The notes under the pieces are model-generated. The model was not told the DNA's origin, did no database searches, and saw nothing but the letters and a program-made list of their open reading frames with translations. This document shows, one piece after another, positions 1 to 9,739 of a DNA stretch of 64,000 nt. A program made the position numbers and the translations under genes. How positions within the stretch are numbered: position 1 is the first letter of the stretch; the number at the start of each line of letters is the position of its first letter. Source of the stretch: Ochotona curzoniae (taxonomy: Eukaryota > Chordata > Mammalia > Lagomorpha > Ochotonidae); NCBI RefSeq assembly GCF_017591425.1, contig NW_024465885.1, positions 36,278,501 through 36,342,500 of the forward strand. The letters are read 5' to 3'.

Positions 1-42
1 AAGATCGTGTAGTTAATTACTCTACAACATAACGGCTTATCA

Positions 43-350
43 CCTTGGAAAGGCAAATTTTTTATACAGAGGAGAGACAGAGGGAAAGATCTCCCAACTG
101 CTGGTTGACTCCCCAAAAGTCCACAATGACTGGAGCCGAACTGATCTGAAGCCATGAGCCAGGAGCTTTTTTCATGACTCTCATATGAATGAAGGGTCCC
201 AAGGATTTGTACCATCCTGTCCTGCTATCCAAGGCCATAAACAGTAACCTGAATCAGAAAATGAGCATCTGGGACATGAGCCAGAGCCCATATGAGATAA
301 CAGCAATTGGAGCTGGAGGATTAGCTAGTTGAGCCATTGTACCAGCCCCT
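43..350 (-). mobile_element. Lagomorph C-repeat SINE, diverged
   Basis: Read on the minus strand it follows the C-repeat order: a short head, a body with the 'ggcctgg...agcag' region, and the gagtca/gatct-rich tail next to the T-run side. The plus-strand text shows 'cagaggagagacagagggaaagatct' type tail sequence near 70-95 and ends in 'accagcccct'. It is much more diverged than the copy at 13,123 and the B box is degraded, so it is probably an older insertion. No convincing target-site duplication was seen. Confidence 0.8.
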
Positions 351-359
351 CAGTTAATC

Positions 360-830
360 CATTTTCACTCAATGTTTAAAGTTCTTTATTAACATCTACT
401 ATGTGCGTGTTTTTATGGGTTACAGTGCAGTATTTTACACAGAATAAGTGATCAAGCCAGGCAATGATTCTTTCTGTTTCCTTGTTTTCCTTCATGATTA
501 GAACTAACCCGTTCCTCTTTTCCAACTCCTTATGCAGAATATACCATGTGTGTGTGAACTACAGCCCTTTTCTGTATGGTGGAGCACTTGAAATCGTTAT
601 GACCATCTGACTGTTTTTTGATACCCAGCCTCACTCTCCCGTGCTTGCTAGGTTCCAGCAACCACAATTCTAAGTTCACATACAATATTTATTTTTAGCT
701 TGCACAAACATCAAGAAAGCATTGCATGATTTCTCTTCCTGTGTCTGGCTAATTTTATTTATCATGATTATCTCCATCTCAACCCATTTTGCTTCAACCC
801 GAATTTGCCTATTATATTCCACATTATATA
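360..830 (-). mobile_element. Ancient L1M 3' UTR fragment
   Basis: The plus strand reads like the complement of an old mammalian L1 3' UTR. It has 'gcacttgaaat' near 580, a 'ggttccagcaaccacaattct' region near 650, 'gcatgatttctcttcctgtgtctggct' near 725-750 and then a TTATTT/ATCATGAT segment. The order matches the L1M 3' UTR as I recall it. The sequence is heavily diverged with several deletions, and the boundaries are approximate. Confidence 0.55.
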
Positions 831-961
831 TTAAATTTTCTTTATTCCTCCTCTGCTGTCAGCTGATTCATCCCTTAACTACTTGCACACATTTTAAATA
901 ATTGCCTGATGTGACATAGGACAAAATAATTAAAAATAATAAAAATGAAATAAGCAACTTT

Positions 962-1350
962 ATGGGTATAGTATATCTGCTAGGCTGGGCAGAGCAGGAT
1001 GGTGGCCTGAGGCAGAGTGAGAATGAGTCCATCATGGAGTGTGCTGGTCCGATCGCCTCGCAAATGCCTGCAATGCCCTGTGGGACCCACTCCAGCTTCA
1101 TCTCAGCCCAGCCAAATGAGGGGCCTGTGCTACAGATCACTCACAGGAGCAAACTGAGGAACAGCTATCTACCTACTCCGATCCCCTGAGCCTGAGACCT
1201 ATAAACGCCCAGTGCTGTATCCCTTGGAAGCCATTCTCCCTCAGGTTGCCACCCTGCCATGTAGAAGCAATCCCGGGCTGTCCCCCCGCCAAGGAGTGGT
1301 CCATCAAACTCTTGCCTCTGATTATTAAAACGCTTCGCCTGAACTAACAG
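962..1350 (+). mobile_element. Possible solo LTR or LTR fragment
   Basis: This is a GC-richer block in AT-rich surroundings. It holds a TATA-like 'tataaacgcc' at about 1,200, a C-rich tract, and 'attaaaac' about 125 bp downstream that could be a weak polyadenylation signal. The spacing fits the U3-R-U5 layout of an LTR. The ends (TG...CA) and a duplication could not be fixed and no family was recognised, so this is inference from layout. Confidence 0.3.
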
Positions 1351-1839
1351 CCTCTCTTTCTCTCTTAATTCTCTTAACTTAGCAGTATCCATTCGAGAAA
1401 TAATGACACCATCTTTTGCTACCTTATACACATTAGTCTATACCGGTGTAATCCTAAAAGCTAAATTGTCATTTATTACTGTTTTGCTTAATTCTATTGA
1501 GAGTGCTTGGATTTCATCCAAACTTATGATTGTACTCTACCCAATTTAGATCAACTAAATTACAGTCTCTCCAACTTTATCTGTTTTCTACCCCACCAGC
1601 CAAAATGTTGTCTTTTCTGAAGTCCCCAAAGAACGCAAGCCATTCTACAGTATCATTTCTGTGCAGCGACTTCCCTCTTCCTGGTGGTCCTTGCTCATCC
1701 TCAGCCCTTCTGCTCATTCCTCCAGGCACTTATGATGATCTTCCACCTCTTCAGAGTGCTCGCCTTCTCTCTCCTAATCAACGCTTGCATTTATTTGTTA
1801 GTATGTCTGTAATGTAATTTAAAACTACGTGATTTGGGC
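1351..1839. other. Unassigned, T/C-rich
   Basis: No repeat family or exon was recognised. The open frame at 1,530-1,817 has no recognisable domain, codon pattern or splice context and is probably chance. Its position between two LTR-like blocks makes retroviral origin possible but unproven. Confidence 0.3.
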
Positions 1840-2048
1840 AGAAAGTGACCAAGTAACCGCTGACTCCAGCCAGGCCCATTTCAGCTTTTCAACATGCGGT
1901 TTTTTTGTTGCGTTCTCCCTGCTTACTTCCTGTGTCTATAAAGCCCTTCTTAATTTGCAAAATGGAAAAAAGAACTTGTAAGATTCCCCCAAATAATTAC
2001 TTTCTTGAATAAACCTATCTATCCCCTTGCTTCAACTTTTGTCTAAGG
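1840..2048 (+). mobile_element. Possible LTR 3' part
   Basis: A 'gtgtctataaagccc' TATA-like element near 1,932 is followed about 70 bp later by 'ttgaataaacc', a canonical AATAAA, and a C/T-rich end. This spacing and order resemble a class I LTR. No partner LTR was found and the 5' boundary is unclear. Confidence 0.3.
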
Positions 2049-2739
2049 GAAATTGATGCAGGTCTATTTACAATATTACGAATAAGGCAAAAAAGGTTAG
2101 TTTAGACTCATTTATGTCCATGGTATTAAGGTATCACATTGTCATATTAATCGTGACACCACGATCATTCAGGAGGCCACTTTCTTTAGTCCCCAAACAG
2201 GGTGGAGCAGGGCTGTAGATTGGCTGTGTAAAATAATAATACTCCGCTTAAGTTATTTCAGGCTGGACAAATTGTCCTACAGTGGATTTCCTGCCTGATA
2301 GAGGTGGCACACACAGGCCCAGAAAATCCAGCATTTGCATATAAATCTGATGAACTCCAGCCTGGGAACTTGAATAACTGGGCAAACAGAGACTCTAAGG
2401 TAGGCTATGAAAACCAGTAGATTCTGGAGAGAATCCATCGTGATTGGAGTGGCGCATCAGCAGTAATTCAGAACTGCTGAACTATCAAAAACTCCTGAGC
2501 AGAAGAACCCTGGGTTGGCATCGGATGTCTGTACTCCATTCCCGGATACGCAGGGCGTTGGGAGGCTGGGTTCAGCTTCTCTCCTTATCTCTCCCCTCCC
2601 CTCCAGTTACAGGAAGGAAAAAAGATTGTGGAAATAACGGTCTTACATTCCTATAGCCCTTGACCCTTATCACCCTAATAACATAGGTAAAAATCATCAG
2701 AAAAAATAATAAAATTAAATTTAAAAAAGAAGAAGAAAT
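2049..2739. other. Unassigned, possible retroviral interior
   Basis: No family was recognised. It sits between an LTR-like block and a recognisable retroviral env remnant, so it may be decayed provirus. The open frame at 2,444-2,656 shows no recognisable motif. Confidence 0.3.
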
Positions 2740-3681
2740 ATCCTGCTACCCTCAAGTCACACTGGACCAGAACCCTGCGTATAATTCGGACCAATCCAAC
2801 CACAGTAAAATTTGCATGAAAATGTCACTTGGATCCACCACACCTAAATCAAGAAGGTCTTCCCAGGCTCAATGCTGGAAAAATGGACTGTGAAGGCCAT
2901 GGAAGTCTTGCTAAATATAAGGCTTTCCTGAAAGGAAAAAAAAAAGTCCTAATACCCATAACTGACAAATCTAATTGCTCGTGGACCAAGTGGTGGCAGA
3001 CTTGGTTTGAGTGTGTCTTACAATCAAAGGCTGTGCTCTTACTAAACACCCTCGCAGAGCTGTGTTCTTTTCCATATAACACCCCAGGTTTATTATTATT
3101 CAGCTGAAGAGGGAAGGAAACACCTAGAGTTACTGGTCGGAAGAAGAGCACTAAGAAAATACCAGACTCCAGCATTGCTTGGGGCCTTGGTATGGTCACA
3201 GGACACCGACATTTTAAGACTTTACCAGACAAATTAACCTAGATCTTTCTGAATCAGTCTTCAGTATCTAGTCTTTGAGTCATCTCTAAAATCCTTAGAG
3301 AAAGTAGTCCTCCAAAACAGACAAAAATTGGATCTGTGATTTCCAAAACAAGAAGGTCTATGTTTGTCCTATGAAAAACATGATGCTTCCATTCTAGTCA
3401 TTTGGGAATAATCAAAAATTGCCTTAAGAAAATAAAAAAAATAAGCTTAGAAAAAGGAAATTGTTATAAAAGTCTGTTCTCCTGACTACCTGTTGTGCTG
3501 GCTGACTACTCACTCTTCTATGGCTGACACTCTAATCTTAATATTTCCAGCACTATTTATAGGCTCATGTGCTATGAACTGTTTAACTAAATATGTGACT
3601 AAATGTGTCCAGGCTACTGTTTCTCAGGACCCACTGTCAATATATTAATAGTCAGAACAATGAGTCCATGATTTGACTCCC
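2740..3681 (+). pseudogene. Endogenous retrovirus env remnant (class I), broken
   Basis: The DNA directly upstream of the polypurine tract and LTR encodes, with stops and frameshifts, the transmembrane-subunit end of a class I (gammaretrovirus-like) envelope. About 3,240-3,420 resembles the region after the heptad helix, with premature stops. About 3,530-3,650 reads as a hydrophobic membrane span and short cytoplasmic tail ending in a stop. In an active virus this subunit anchors Env and fuses membranes; here it cannot be made. The upstream part (2,740-3,240) is only tentatively env. It keeps one 92-codon open frame at 2,829-3,107 without a recognisable motif. Confidence 0.55.
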
Positions 3682-3701
3682 TAAAAAGGAAAAGTAAGGA
3701 A
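3682..3701 (+). promoter_or_regulatory. Retroviral polypurine tract
   Basis: A 20-base stretch of almost pure purine lies immediately before the TG that opens the LTR. This is where plus-strand DNA synthesis is primed in retroviruses. Its position between env and LTR supports both neighbouring calls. Confidence 0.6.
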
Positions 3702-4076
3702 TGTGATAGGGTGAAATCTTACCAAGTGCATCCATAGGTCACTGCTCAGCTTGGATCGACGCCCCTCCTCTAATGAGGAGCCAGGTCCTGGGAACTGAAC
3801 TCCATGAAAATGGAACCAATTTCCAAGAAGTTAAACTGGAATTATGAACATAGAATTTCTCATCTTGGCTCTAAGATGCTTATTTTACTTCTGTACCCTT
3901 GCTTACTCGCCAATGTAAAAGGCATCAGGATGTCTTTTTCCTTTAAAAGCTCACTACCTTGACAGCTCAGAGCTCTCTCCCTCAGACATGTTCTAAGTGG
4001 GAGCAGTCACAAGCTGGCTAATAAAGACTCCCAAAGTCTAAATTGTCTTTGGTGGTCTTTTATATGGTTTACTCCA
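3702..4076 (+). mobile_element. 3' LTR of class I endogenous retrovirus
   Basis: About 375 bp, opening TGTGATAGGG after the polypurine tract and closing near 'tactcca'. A TATA-like 'tttaaaagctc' lies near 3,941 and AATAAA at 4,020-4,025, about 50 bp before the end, giving an ordinary U3-R-U5 layout. No matching 5' LTR was identified in the window, so the provirus is truncated or rearranged upstream. The 170 bases that follow are AT-rich and unassigned. Confidence 0.65.
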
Positions 4077-4251
4077 TAATGATGCGATGGTTTCTTGAAC
4101 TGAAATGTAAAAATATCTTTAAGAAAAAGATGGATGTTTCAAGATTGACTATACAAGTAAATTCTGAAAGTGTCCTTAAGAATGTAAAGTGAATGAATAT
4201 TTTTAGGAAATAATTTCTGGAATTTAGCACATATATTTGGGTAAGTTTCAA

Positions 4252-4529
4252 AAGCAAAGAGAGACAAAAAGAAGATCTTCAGTCTTTTGATTCACTCCCC
4301 AAGTGGCACAAAGGCCAAAGCTGAGCCAATATGAAGCCAGGAACGCTTCCAGGTCTCCCACATGGGTACAGGGTTCCAAGACTTTGAGACTCCTTTGACT
4401 GCTTTCCCAGGCCACAGGCATGGAGCTGGAGTGGAAACGGGGTCCCCGGGACATGAAACTGTGCCAATGTGTGATCCCAGTGCATGCAAGATAAGGACTT
4501 TAGCCAGTAGGCTACAGTGCAGGAGCCCT
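4252..4529 (-). mobile_element. Lagomorph C-repeat SINE
   Basis: Clear C-repeat body in reverse ('gattcactccccaagtggc', 'gctttcccaggccacaggc', 'gatcccagtgcatgcaag'). The poly-T side is missing or eroded and the B box is degraded. Several short reverse-strand open frames here are by-products of the SINE. Confidence 0.9.
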
Positions 4530-4548
4530 ACATTGACTTAGTTTTAAT

Positions 4549-4562
4549 AAAATGGAAACCAG
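4549..4562. repeat. Target-site duplication, left, of the RT-deleted L1
   Basis: aaaatggaaaccag. Its partner at 7,071-7,084 differs at one base, as expected for an old insertion. Confidence 0.7.
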
Positions 4563-5326
4563 GAGAATCAAGTTGGCAAAATAGGGTAAGGCCACGTTTA
4601 AACAAATGGAGAAATATTATACAGTGTGGACCAGAGAAGGCATGTTCCAGAGCATGCACTGAGCTAGGAGGGAACTCATTTCTGGCTCAGTGAACTGCAA
4701 CAATGTGACATGCTACAGGTTCCACCCAAGATAGGTGCTGGTAGCCCTCAGATCTGATGGCCAGCAGATCAAGAATACTAGCAGTGACACATCAGGCACC
4801 ATTTCCTTCAGTGTGTCAAATAATTTAAGACTGAAAGGGACAGCAGTGAGCTGTGCATGCACTGAGCTCGTTGAGAACTCACTGAGCTCTGGCTATTGCA
4901 CTGGTCCCACAGGAAAATAATACTGTCTACAGCATGGTAAGGGTCAAAATAGGTCGTCTGGCCTTCAGCCCTAACAGCCAGCAGGTTCTGGCAAGATCAC
5001 TACCAACAACAACGTAGATCTATATAGGACACCTAGTGTCTTCCTAATCCACCCGGAAGAGGGAGAAATGTTGTACACACAATGGTATAGCCTCAGCAGA
5101 GTATCACAGGAGGTGGAAACTGGTAAGGAGGACCTGGGACTGCGGAGACCATGGTGGAAATGTAACATAAGAACCCAGACCTGGAACTCGCTGGAGGGAG
5201 TGGTACAAGTGGATGCAAAAAAAGAGCCATGCACCAACTGCAATAAGTAAAATCGAACTGTAGACCTGTGGGTGACACAGCTTAGAAACCTGCCCCAAGG
5301 AGAAAACTCTGATAACCAGAAGTACA

Positions 5327-6307
5327 ATGACCAAGAGCAAAACAAAAGGCAAAGGCACAATGAATATTACTGAAGACTCCCCTGCAAAGGAGCCAAACCC
5401 TATGCCAACCTCAGAGTTAACTGAGGAATACATCGAGAAAATGGGCGATACAGAATTTAAAACACTTGTTATAAAACTTCATATCAAATACGAGAAGCAC
5501 CATCAAGCAGACTTTCAAGGAATTTAAGAAATATATCACACTGGAAATGAATCAAATGAAAGCAGATATTTCAGAAATGAAAAATACAGTGGAGCAAACT
5601 AAAAGTAGAGTGGGGAGTCCCTAAAATGGAATGAAGGAACAGAAGAAAGAATCTCAAAATTAGAAGATATGTTCTGTTACCATGGGGAGACAAACATAAA
5701 GCTCGAAACAGCTGAATCAGGCTAAAAAAAGTACTCAAGAATCTAAAGACACTATTAAAAGTCCACATGTACAGGTTATGGAAGTCACAGAAGGTACAGA
5801 AAGAGAAGCCAAGTTTACAGATGTATTTAATGAAATAATAAGGAAAAAATTCCCTAATCTAGAAAAAGAATTGGGAGACAACATCCAGGAGGGGCACAGA
5901 ACTCCCAACATGGTTGACCAAAAGTGGGCTTCACCACAACACATGATAATCAAGCTCTCTTCAATCAAACATAAGGAAAGGTCCTTAAATGTGCATGTGA
6001 AAAAAAAAATCAACTGATACATAGAGGTATGCCAATTAAAATCACAGGAGATCTCTCACAGGAAACTCTACAGGCCAGAAGAGAATGGAGTAACATACTC
6101 CAGATTCTAAAGGCAAAAAATTGTTGGCCCATGATAATGTACCCAGCAAAACTTTCCTTTGTCTTTGAAAATGAAATAAAATTCTTCCAGAGTAAAGAAA
6201 CATTAAAAGATTATGTCTCTTCTAAACCTGCTCTACAAATCATACTTAAAGATGTTCTCTTGACAGAGAAAAAGAACAGTACCCAACAAAACCAAAGGCA
6301 AATGTGA
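5327..6307 (+). pseudogene. L1 ORF1 (RNA-binding chaperone), full span but frameshifted
   Basis: L1 ORF1 encodes a trimeric coiled-coil RNA-binding protein that coats L1 RNA in the cytoplasm. The chosen start at 5,327 (MTKSKTKGKG...) is lysine-rich like other ORF1 N-termini. Coiled-coil sequence spans about 5,530-5,760, the RRM-like domain about 5,778-6,015 (including EGHRTPN and IIKLSSIKHKE), and the C-terminal domain about 6,029-6,307 (LQARREWSN, YPAKLSF, KPALQ), with a stop at 6,305. Total span is about 327 codons, near the usual L1 ORF1 size. The frame breaks near 5,526, in the coiled coil, and again near 6,015. The protein is therefore not made, but the gene is otherwise collinear with the family. 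Confidence 0.85.
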
Positions 6308-6345
6308 AGAACATCCTAACAAAATAACAACAGAAAACTAAATCA

Positions 6346-6543
6346 ATGAACAGCCGATTACTAAAATCACAGGGGCAAATTACCACCTGTTCATATTAAC
6401 CCTGAATGTAAATGGCTTAAACTCATCAACCAAACATCATAGCTTAGTACACTGGATTAAAAAACAAAATTCATCCATTTATTGTCTACAGGAGACACAT
6501 TTCACCAACAAAAATCAGCGGAAACTATATTTCATGGATTTTG
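6346..6543 (+). pseudogene. L1 ORF2 5' end (endonuclease start), truncated
   Basis: About 40 bp after the ORF1 stop, the frame reads LNVNGLN, then HWIKKQ and CLQETHF. These are the first motifs of the L1 apurinic-type endonuclease, including the catalytic-site asparagine and glutamate regions. The match ends at about 6,543. Everything from the rest of the endonuclease through reverse transcriptase is absent. Confidence 0.8.
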
Positions 6544-6589
6544 ATTTTTTTTGTTACTTTCCATTTTTTAAAACTTTCTTCTGATTAAA

Positions 6590-6750
6590 TGTGCAATGAC
6601 TCATTCATTAGCGTCGTTTTCTTCAAGAAGATTTTTTATTTTCTTTTTCATTTCTTCAGTGACACTTTAGTCATTCAGTAGCCTGTATTTATTTTCATGG
6701 TGTTGTTAATCTTTTTTTCCTGTTGTTGATTTTGTATTGTGGTTTTTCAT
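6590..6750 (-). other. Antisense L1 ORF2 piece inside the L1 3' region
   Basis: The plus strand reads as the complement of the ORF2 endonuclease-RT linker: 'tttcatttcttcagtgacac', 'tcattcagtagcc' and 'cctgttgttgattttg' in that order. The sense reading gives a WKLNN-like, LLND-like, EEMKKE-like series, as in L1 ORF2. The same arrangement joins the same 3' UTR point (tttttcatttaagg) in the copy at 31,155-31,680. The exact ends need alignment. Confidence 0.5.
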
Positions 6751-7070
6751 TTAAGGGGATGTATAGTAACTGTAATGGAGACTATCATATCCACATGTGA
6801 GTACACGTTGCAATACGTATTTCTACTTCCAGACAAAGAAGGACCCCAAATGAAACTGTTTACTATATCTTGACAATAGGATGCTGGACTCTCTACCGTT
6901 GTTCATGCTGGGAATGATGGACATATGACTATGTATAAAAAAAAACTATAATATAGTAATGATGTAGGGGAACTCAATGAGGAGGGAAAGAATTGGGGAA
7001 GGGATAAGGGAAATCCCGGGGCCTATGGAAGTGTATCATAAACTGATAATAATAAAAAGAAATTTTTAAA
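6750..7070 (+). mobile_element. Lagomorph L1 3' UTR and tail
   Basis: It runs from 'catttaagggg' through 'gatgctggactct', a G/A-rich tract near 6,966-7,015 and 'gtgtatcataaactgataa' to the A-rich tail. Related sequence ends the L1s at 31,340-31,680, 58,440-58,745, 39,700-39,955 (reverse) and 55,262-55,600 (reverse), so one L1 lineage supplied all five. Confidence 0.75.
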
Positions 7071-7084
7071 AAAATGGATACCAG
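7071..7084. repeat. Target-site duplication, right, of the RT-deleted L1
   Basis: aaaatggataccag, directly after the A-rich tail. It pairs with 4,549-4,562 (13 of 14 identical). Confidence 0.7.
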
Positions 7085-8879
7085 CTTCTAGAACACTAAG
7101 AACATAGTTACACATGCATCAACAAAGTAGCTGTGGAGCTCAGTCTCAGCGATAATCTGAAGATCTGAAAATATCACAATTTTGTTGACAGTATTGTGAA
7201 ATTCATTGCTTCAGGTATTATGAAAAAGAATACTAGTACCGACTTGTAAAGCACTCCCTATCAGTTTTCAGTCAAGTGTTAATATGTTTCAGTAACGAGC
7301 TATTAGCAGATAGAATGTAAGCTAATGAACAGTACACTTATTATAGTATAAACGGAGTATAAGGAAAGAATAATCATCAAGAAAAAGAGCTTAGAGTTGT
7401 CTACTCTCAAATCCCTATCATCTGCATTTATTTTACATTTCATAGCAAAGGAAACATTGTGGACACTTTTATGAGAAATGATGGGTAGACAAAGCTGGAT
7501 TTTCCGAAATGCACTCCATCTAATTAAGGAATCTGCAAAAGTGGAAGTGAGAAGAGGCATCTTGAGGATAATTTCAGGCTTCACTGCTTATTTTAAACTT
7601 AGGAGTATATTTGCCAAAACTAGAGAGGGACCTCTAGGAATTTAAATGACAAGAAAAAGAAATTTTCCTTCAAGTCTACAAAAACCATATAAGCATGCAT
7701 ACCCACTGAGATCTGTGCCAGGTTTCTCATCAACAGAATCCATTATAACATGCATTTCTTAAAGTACTTTGTATTCTGTAATTTGCTACAGCAATAGAAA
7801 ATCAGCAGAGGTAGGAATGGAGAGATTCTATAAGAGGCATGCTGGGATGAATATCATATTTATATCTAACACCAATTCTATCATTATAGATGATTCTATC
7901 AAACTGTTTTGACATTCTCCAGAATTATACACTAAGAGTTTGACACTGAAATAGAAGCAAATAGGGAGGGTGACTCACAATCATTTCAAACCAGGTTATC
8001 AAAATGTCATTCTTCATGGTTCACAAGAGTTACTAAATTTTTGACAATTTGCTATAAGCGTCTTAAAATTTTGTTGCATATATGGAATATTTAACATTAA
8101 GGAAAATAATTAAGTGATCTTTATTATTTTATTTGGCAAAATTATTTTACAGCATGAAAGAATAGCATCTACGTTATTTTACTTTCATAGGTTTAAATGT
8201 TACTTTAGTATTTTCTTCATTGTTGTAAACTTTTTTCTGAATTTAGAATAATTATATTTAAAGTTCAAACTAAAGCAACAAACAAGCTTTTGTTTATCTC
8301 TATAATTACATGGGCAATTGACATATATCTAAAGCATGTAAAATATTGACTTACTTTTCCTATGATATATCATGGATGTCAGTCTCTGCATTAGAAATAA
8401 TGTGACAATCTATCATAACACAGTTTAAAAGGCACTGGGAGGAGATAGTGAGAATAAATGCCTTCTTAGTATGATTAATAGATGGTAAGACAGTTGCTAG
8501 GTTGAGACAATTGAAAAATATGAAGGTCAACTTGGATTTTTACAAACAATAGAACAGGTGTGTACTTAACACTCAAATTAAGGGTACATTTTTATTAATA
8601 TCAGCAATATGTTCTAAATTTTATGAAATTACAACTGGCTATATTTTTTCACCTCAAGGGAAATTATTAGAATATGTTAAAAATAAAACAAAAGTTACTG
8701 TAATAGATTTATTTCCGCTTAGAACCATAATCACAGGATGAAAAGTAATTCTCCAAATCCTGCGATATTGGGAAAAGAACAATATATTCAACATCAGAAT
8801 TTATTCCCACTTTGAATCATAATAAGCTCCTCAAGAAGCAGAACCTGGTTTGATTACTCAGAATGCTTTGCCTTTACAG
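7085..8879. other. Unassigned AT-rich DNA
   Basis: No repeat, exon or RNA gene was recognised. The reverse open frame at 7,303-7,584 has no recognisable motif. Base composition is uniformly AT-rich. Confidence 0.4.
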
Positions 8880-9270
8880 AACACATTGTGCCCCCCACTT
8901 CCAAGAGGTGTATGCTAAGATTCTTGCCTACAATGTGACTGAAGTTGGAGCAAATGTCTTTACTGTTCTAATTAGAATTAAATGAGGTTGTAAGCCTGGA
9001 ACTCTAACCCAATCTGTTCCTATCAAGAGAAGAATGCACACTCAAGGAAAGTCTACATAAGGACAGAGTAAGAAATCAGGCATCTCTAATGTGAGGAAAG
9101 AGACTTCAGAAGAAACCAAATTGTTAGCATCTTGATATGAGGCAAGCAGCCTATGGAACAGTGAGAAAATGCATTTCTATTTTTTTTTCAAGCTTTCAGC
9201 TCTTCATTTCTATTGTTTATGTCACCTGGTCTGTGCTGTTTATCTCTATTGTGATAACCCTTTTATACAA
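8880..9270 (+). mobile_element. MLT1-type LTR (ERVL-MaLR), ancient
   Basis: Successive landmarks match the MLT1 LTR as recalled: 'gtgccccccacttc', 'acaatgtgactgaagttggag', 'attaaatgaggt', 'ctctaacccaat', 'aagagaagaa', 'gaaaccaaattgttagca', 'gaacagtgagaaaatgcatttct' and 'gtcacctggtctgtg'. This is an old, non-coding eutherian repeat. The subfamily cannot be fixed by eye. Confidence 0.7.
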
Positions 9271-9459
9271 GTTATCCAGTGCTCCCAACCCACGAATCAA
9301 AGATTAAAGAAACATGAAAGATATAACTTACTTCATATTGTGTCATGATGCAGTGCACAATATACTAATATTTTAAAGCAATTAGTTTAAAGCAGCAAAG
9401 TAATGATGCATTTAAATGTGTCTTACACTTATAGGCTGCTCTTTATACCAAAAATATTA

Positions 9460-9597
9460 ACAGTTGTTAAGGCATTCATTCAACGCTACAAAAAAGTGAA
9501 GACTAAAGAAAAGCTAGAAGAATATCTCAACACTAAACCAGCTCTAAAAACGCACATCAAAAATGCTAAAGTAAGAAAGAAAAGAAATAAACCATAA
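9460..9597 (+). pseudogene. L1 ORF1 C-terminal remnant
   Basis: The open frame contains a KEKLEEYLNTKPALK-like segment, collinear with the ORF1 C-terminal domain of the element at 6,029-6,307. It ends at a stop at 9,595. The N-terminal two thirds are absent. Confidence 0.7.
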
Positions 9598-9667
9598 TCA
9601 AATATGGAAAAGGGGAAGACCTTGTCATTAAGAAACATAAAAGGAAACAAAATTAAACAAAGACAGC

Positions 9668-9668
<1 letters not shown>

Positions 9669-9703
<35 letters not shown>
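9669..9703 (+). repeat. (AC)n microsatellite
   Basis: About 17 uninterrupted AC units in the spacer between ORF1 and ORF2 of the L1. It is long enough to be length-variable. The V/C-rich frame on the reverse strand here is a product of this repeat. Confidence 0.95.
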
Positions 9704-9707
<4 letters not shown>

Positions 9708-9739
9708 TATATACACAATCAGGACAGGGATAAGTCATT

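Larger units (their letters stand above)
4563..7070 (+). mobile_element. Complete but RT-deleted L1 (half-L1-like), 2.5 kb, with duplication
   Basis: The element starts with an L1-type 5' end ('aagttggcaaaatagg') and ends in an A-rich tail. Between them lie a 5' UTR, a full-span ORF1 pseudogene, only the first ~200 bp of ORF2 (start of the endonuclease), an antisense ORF2 piece and a 3' UTR. It is bracketed by aaaatggaaaccag at 4,549-4,562 and aaaatggataccag at 7,071-7,084. This 13-of-14 match indicates a single target-primed insertion. The deletion of most of endonuclease, RT and the C-terminus was therefore probably present in the RNA that inserted, or arose later inside the copy. The layout resembles the known half-L1 (HAL1) class, which keeps ORF1 but not ORF2. 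Internal stops make this copy inactive. Confidence 0.75.

Noticed and set aside
2849..3232. 127-codon reverse frame
   Set aside because: Antisense to the retroviral env remnant; no motif or promoter.
4971..5433. Reverse frames of 129 and 109 codons
   Set aside because: Antisense to the L1 5' UTR and ORF1 start. Hydrophobic products result from reading the A-rich L1 backwards.
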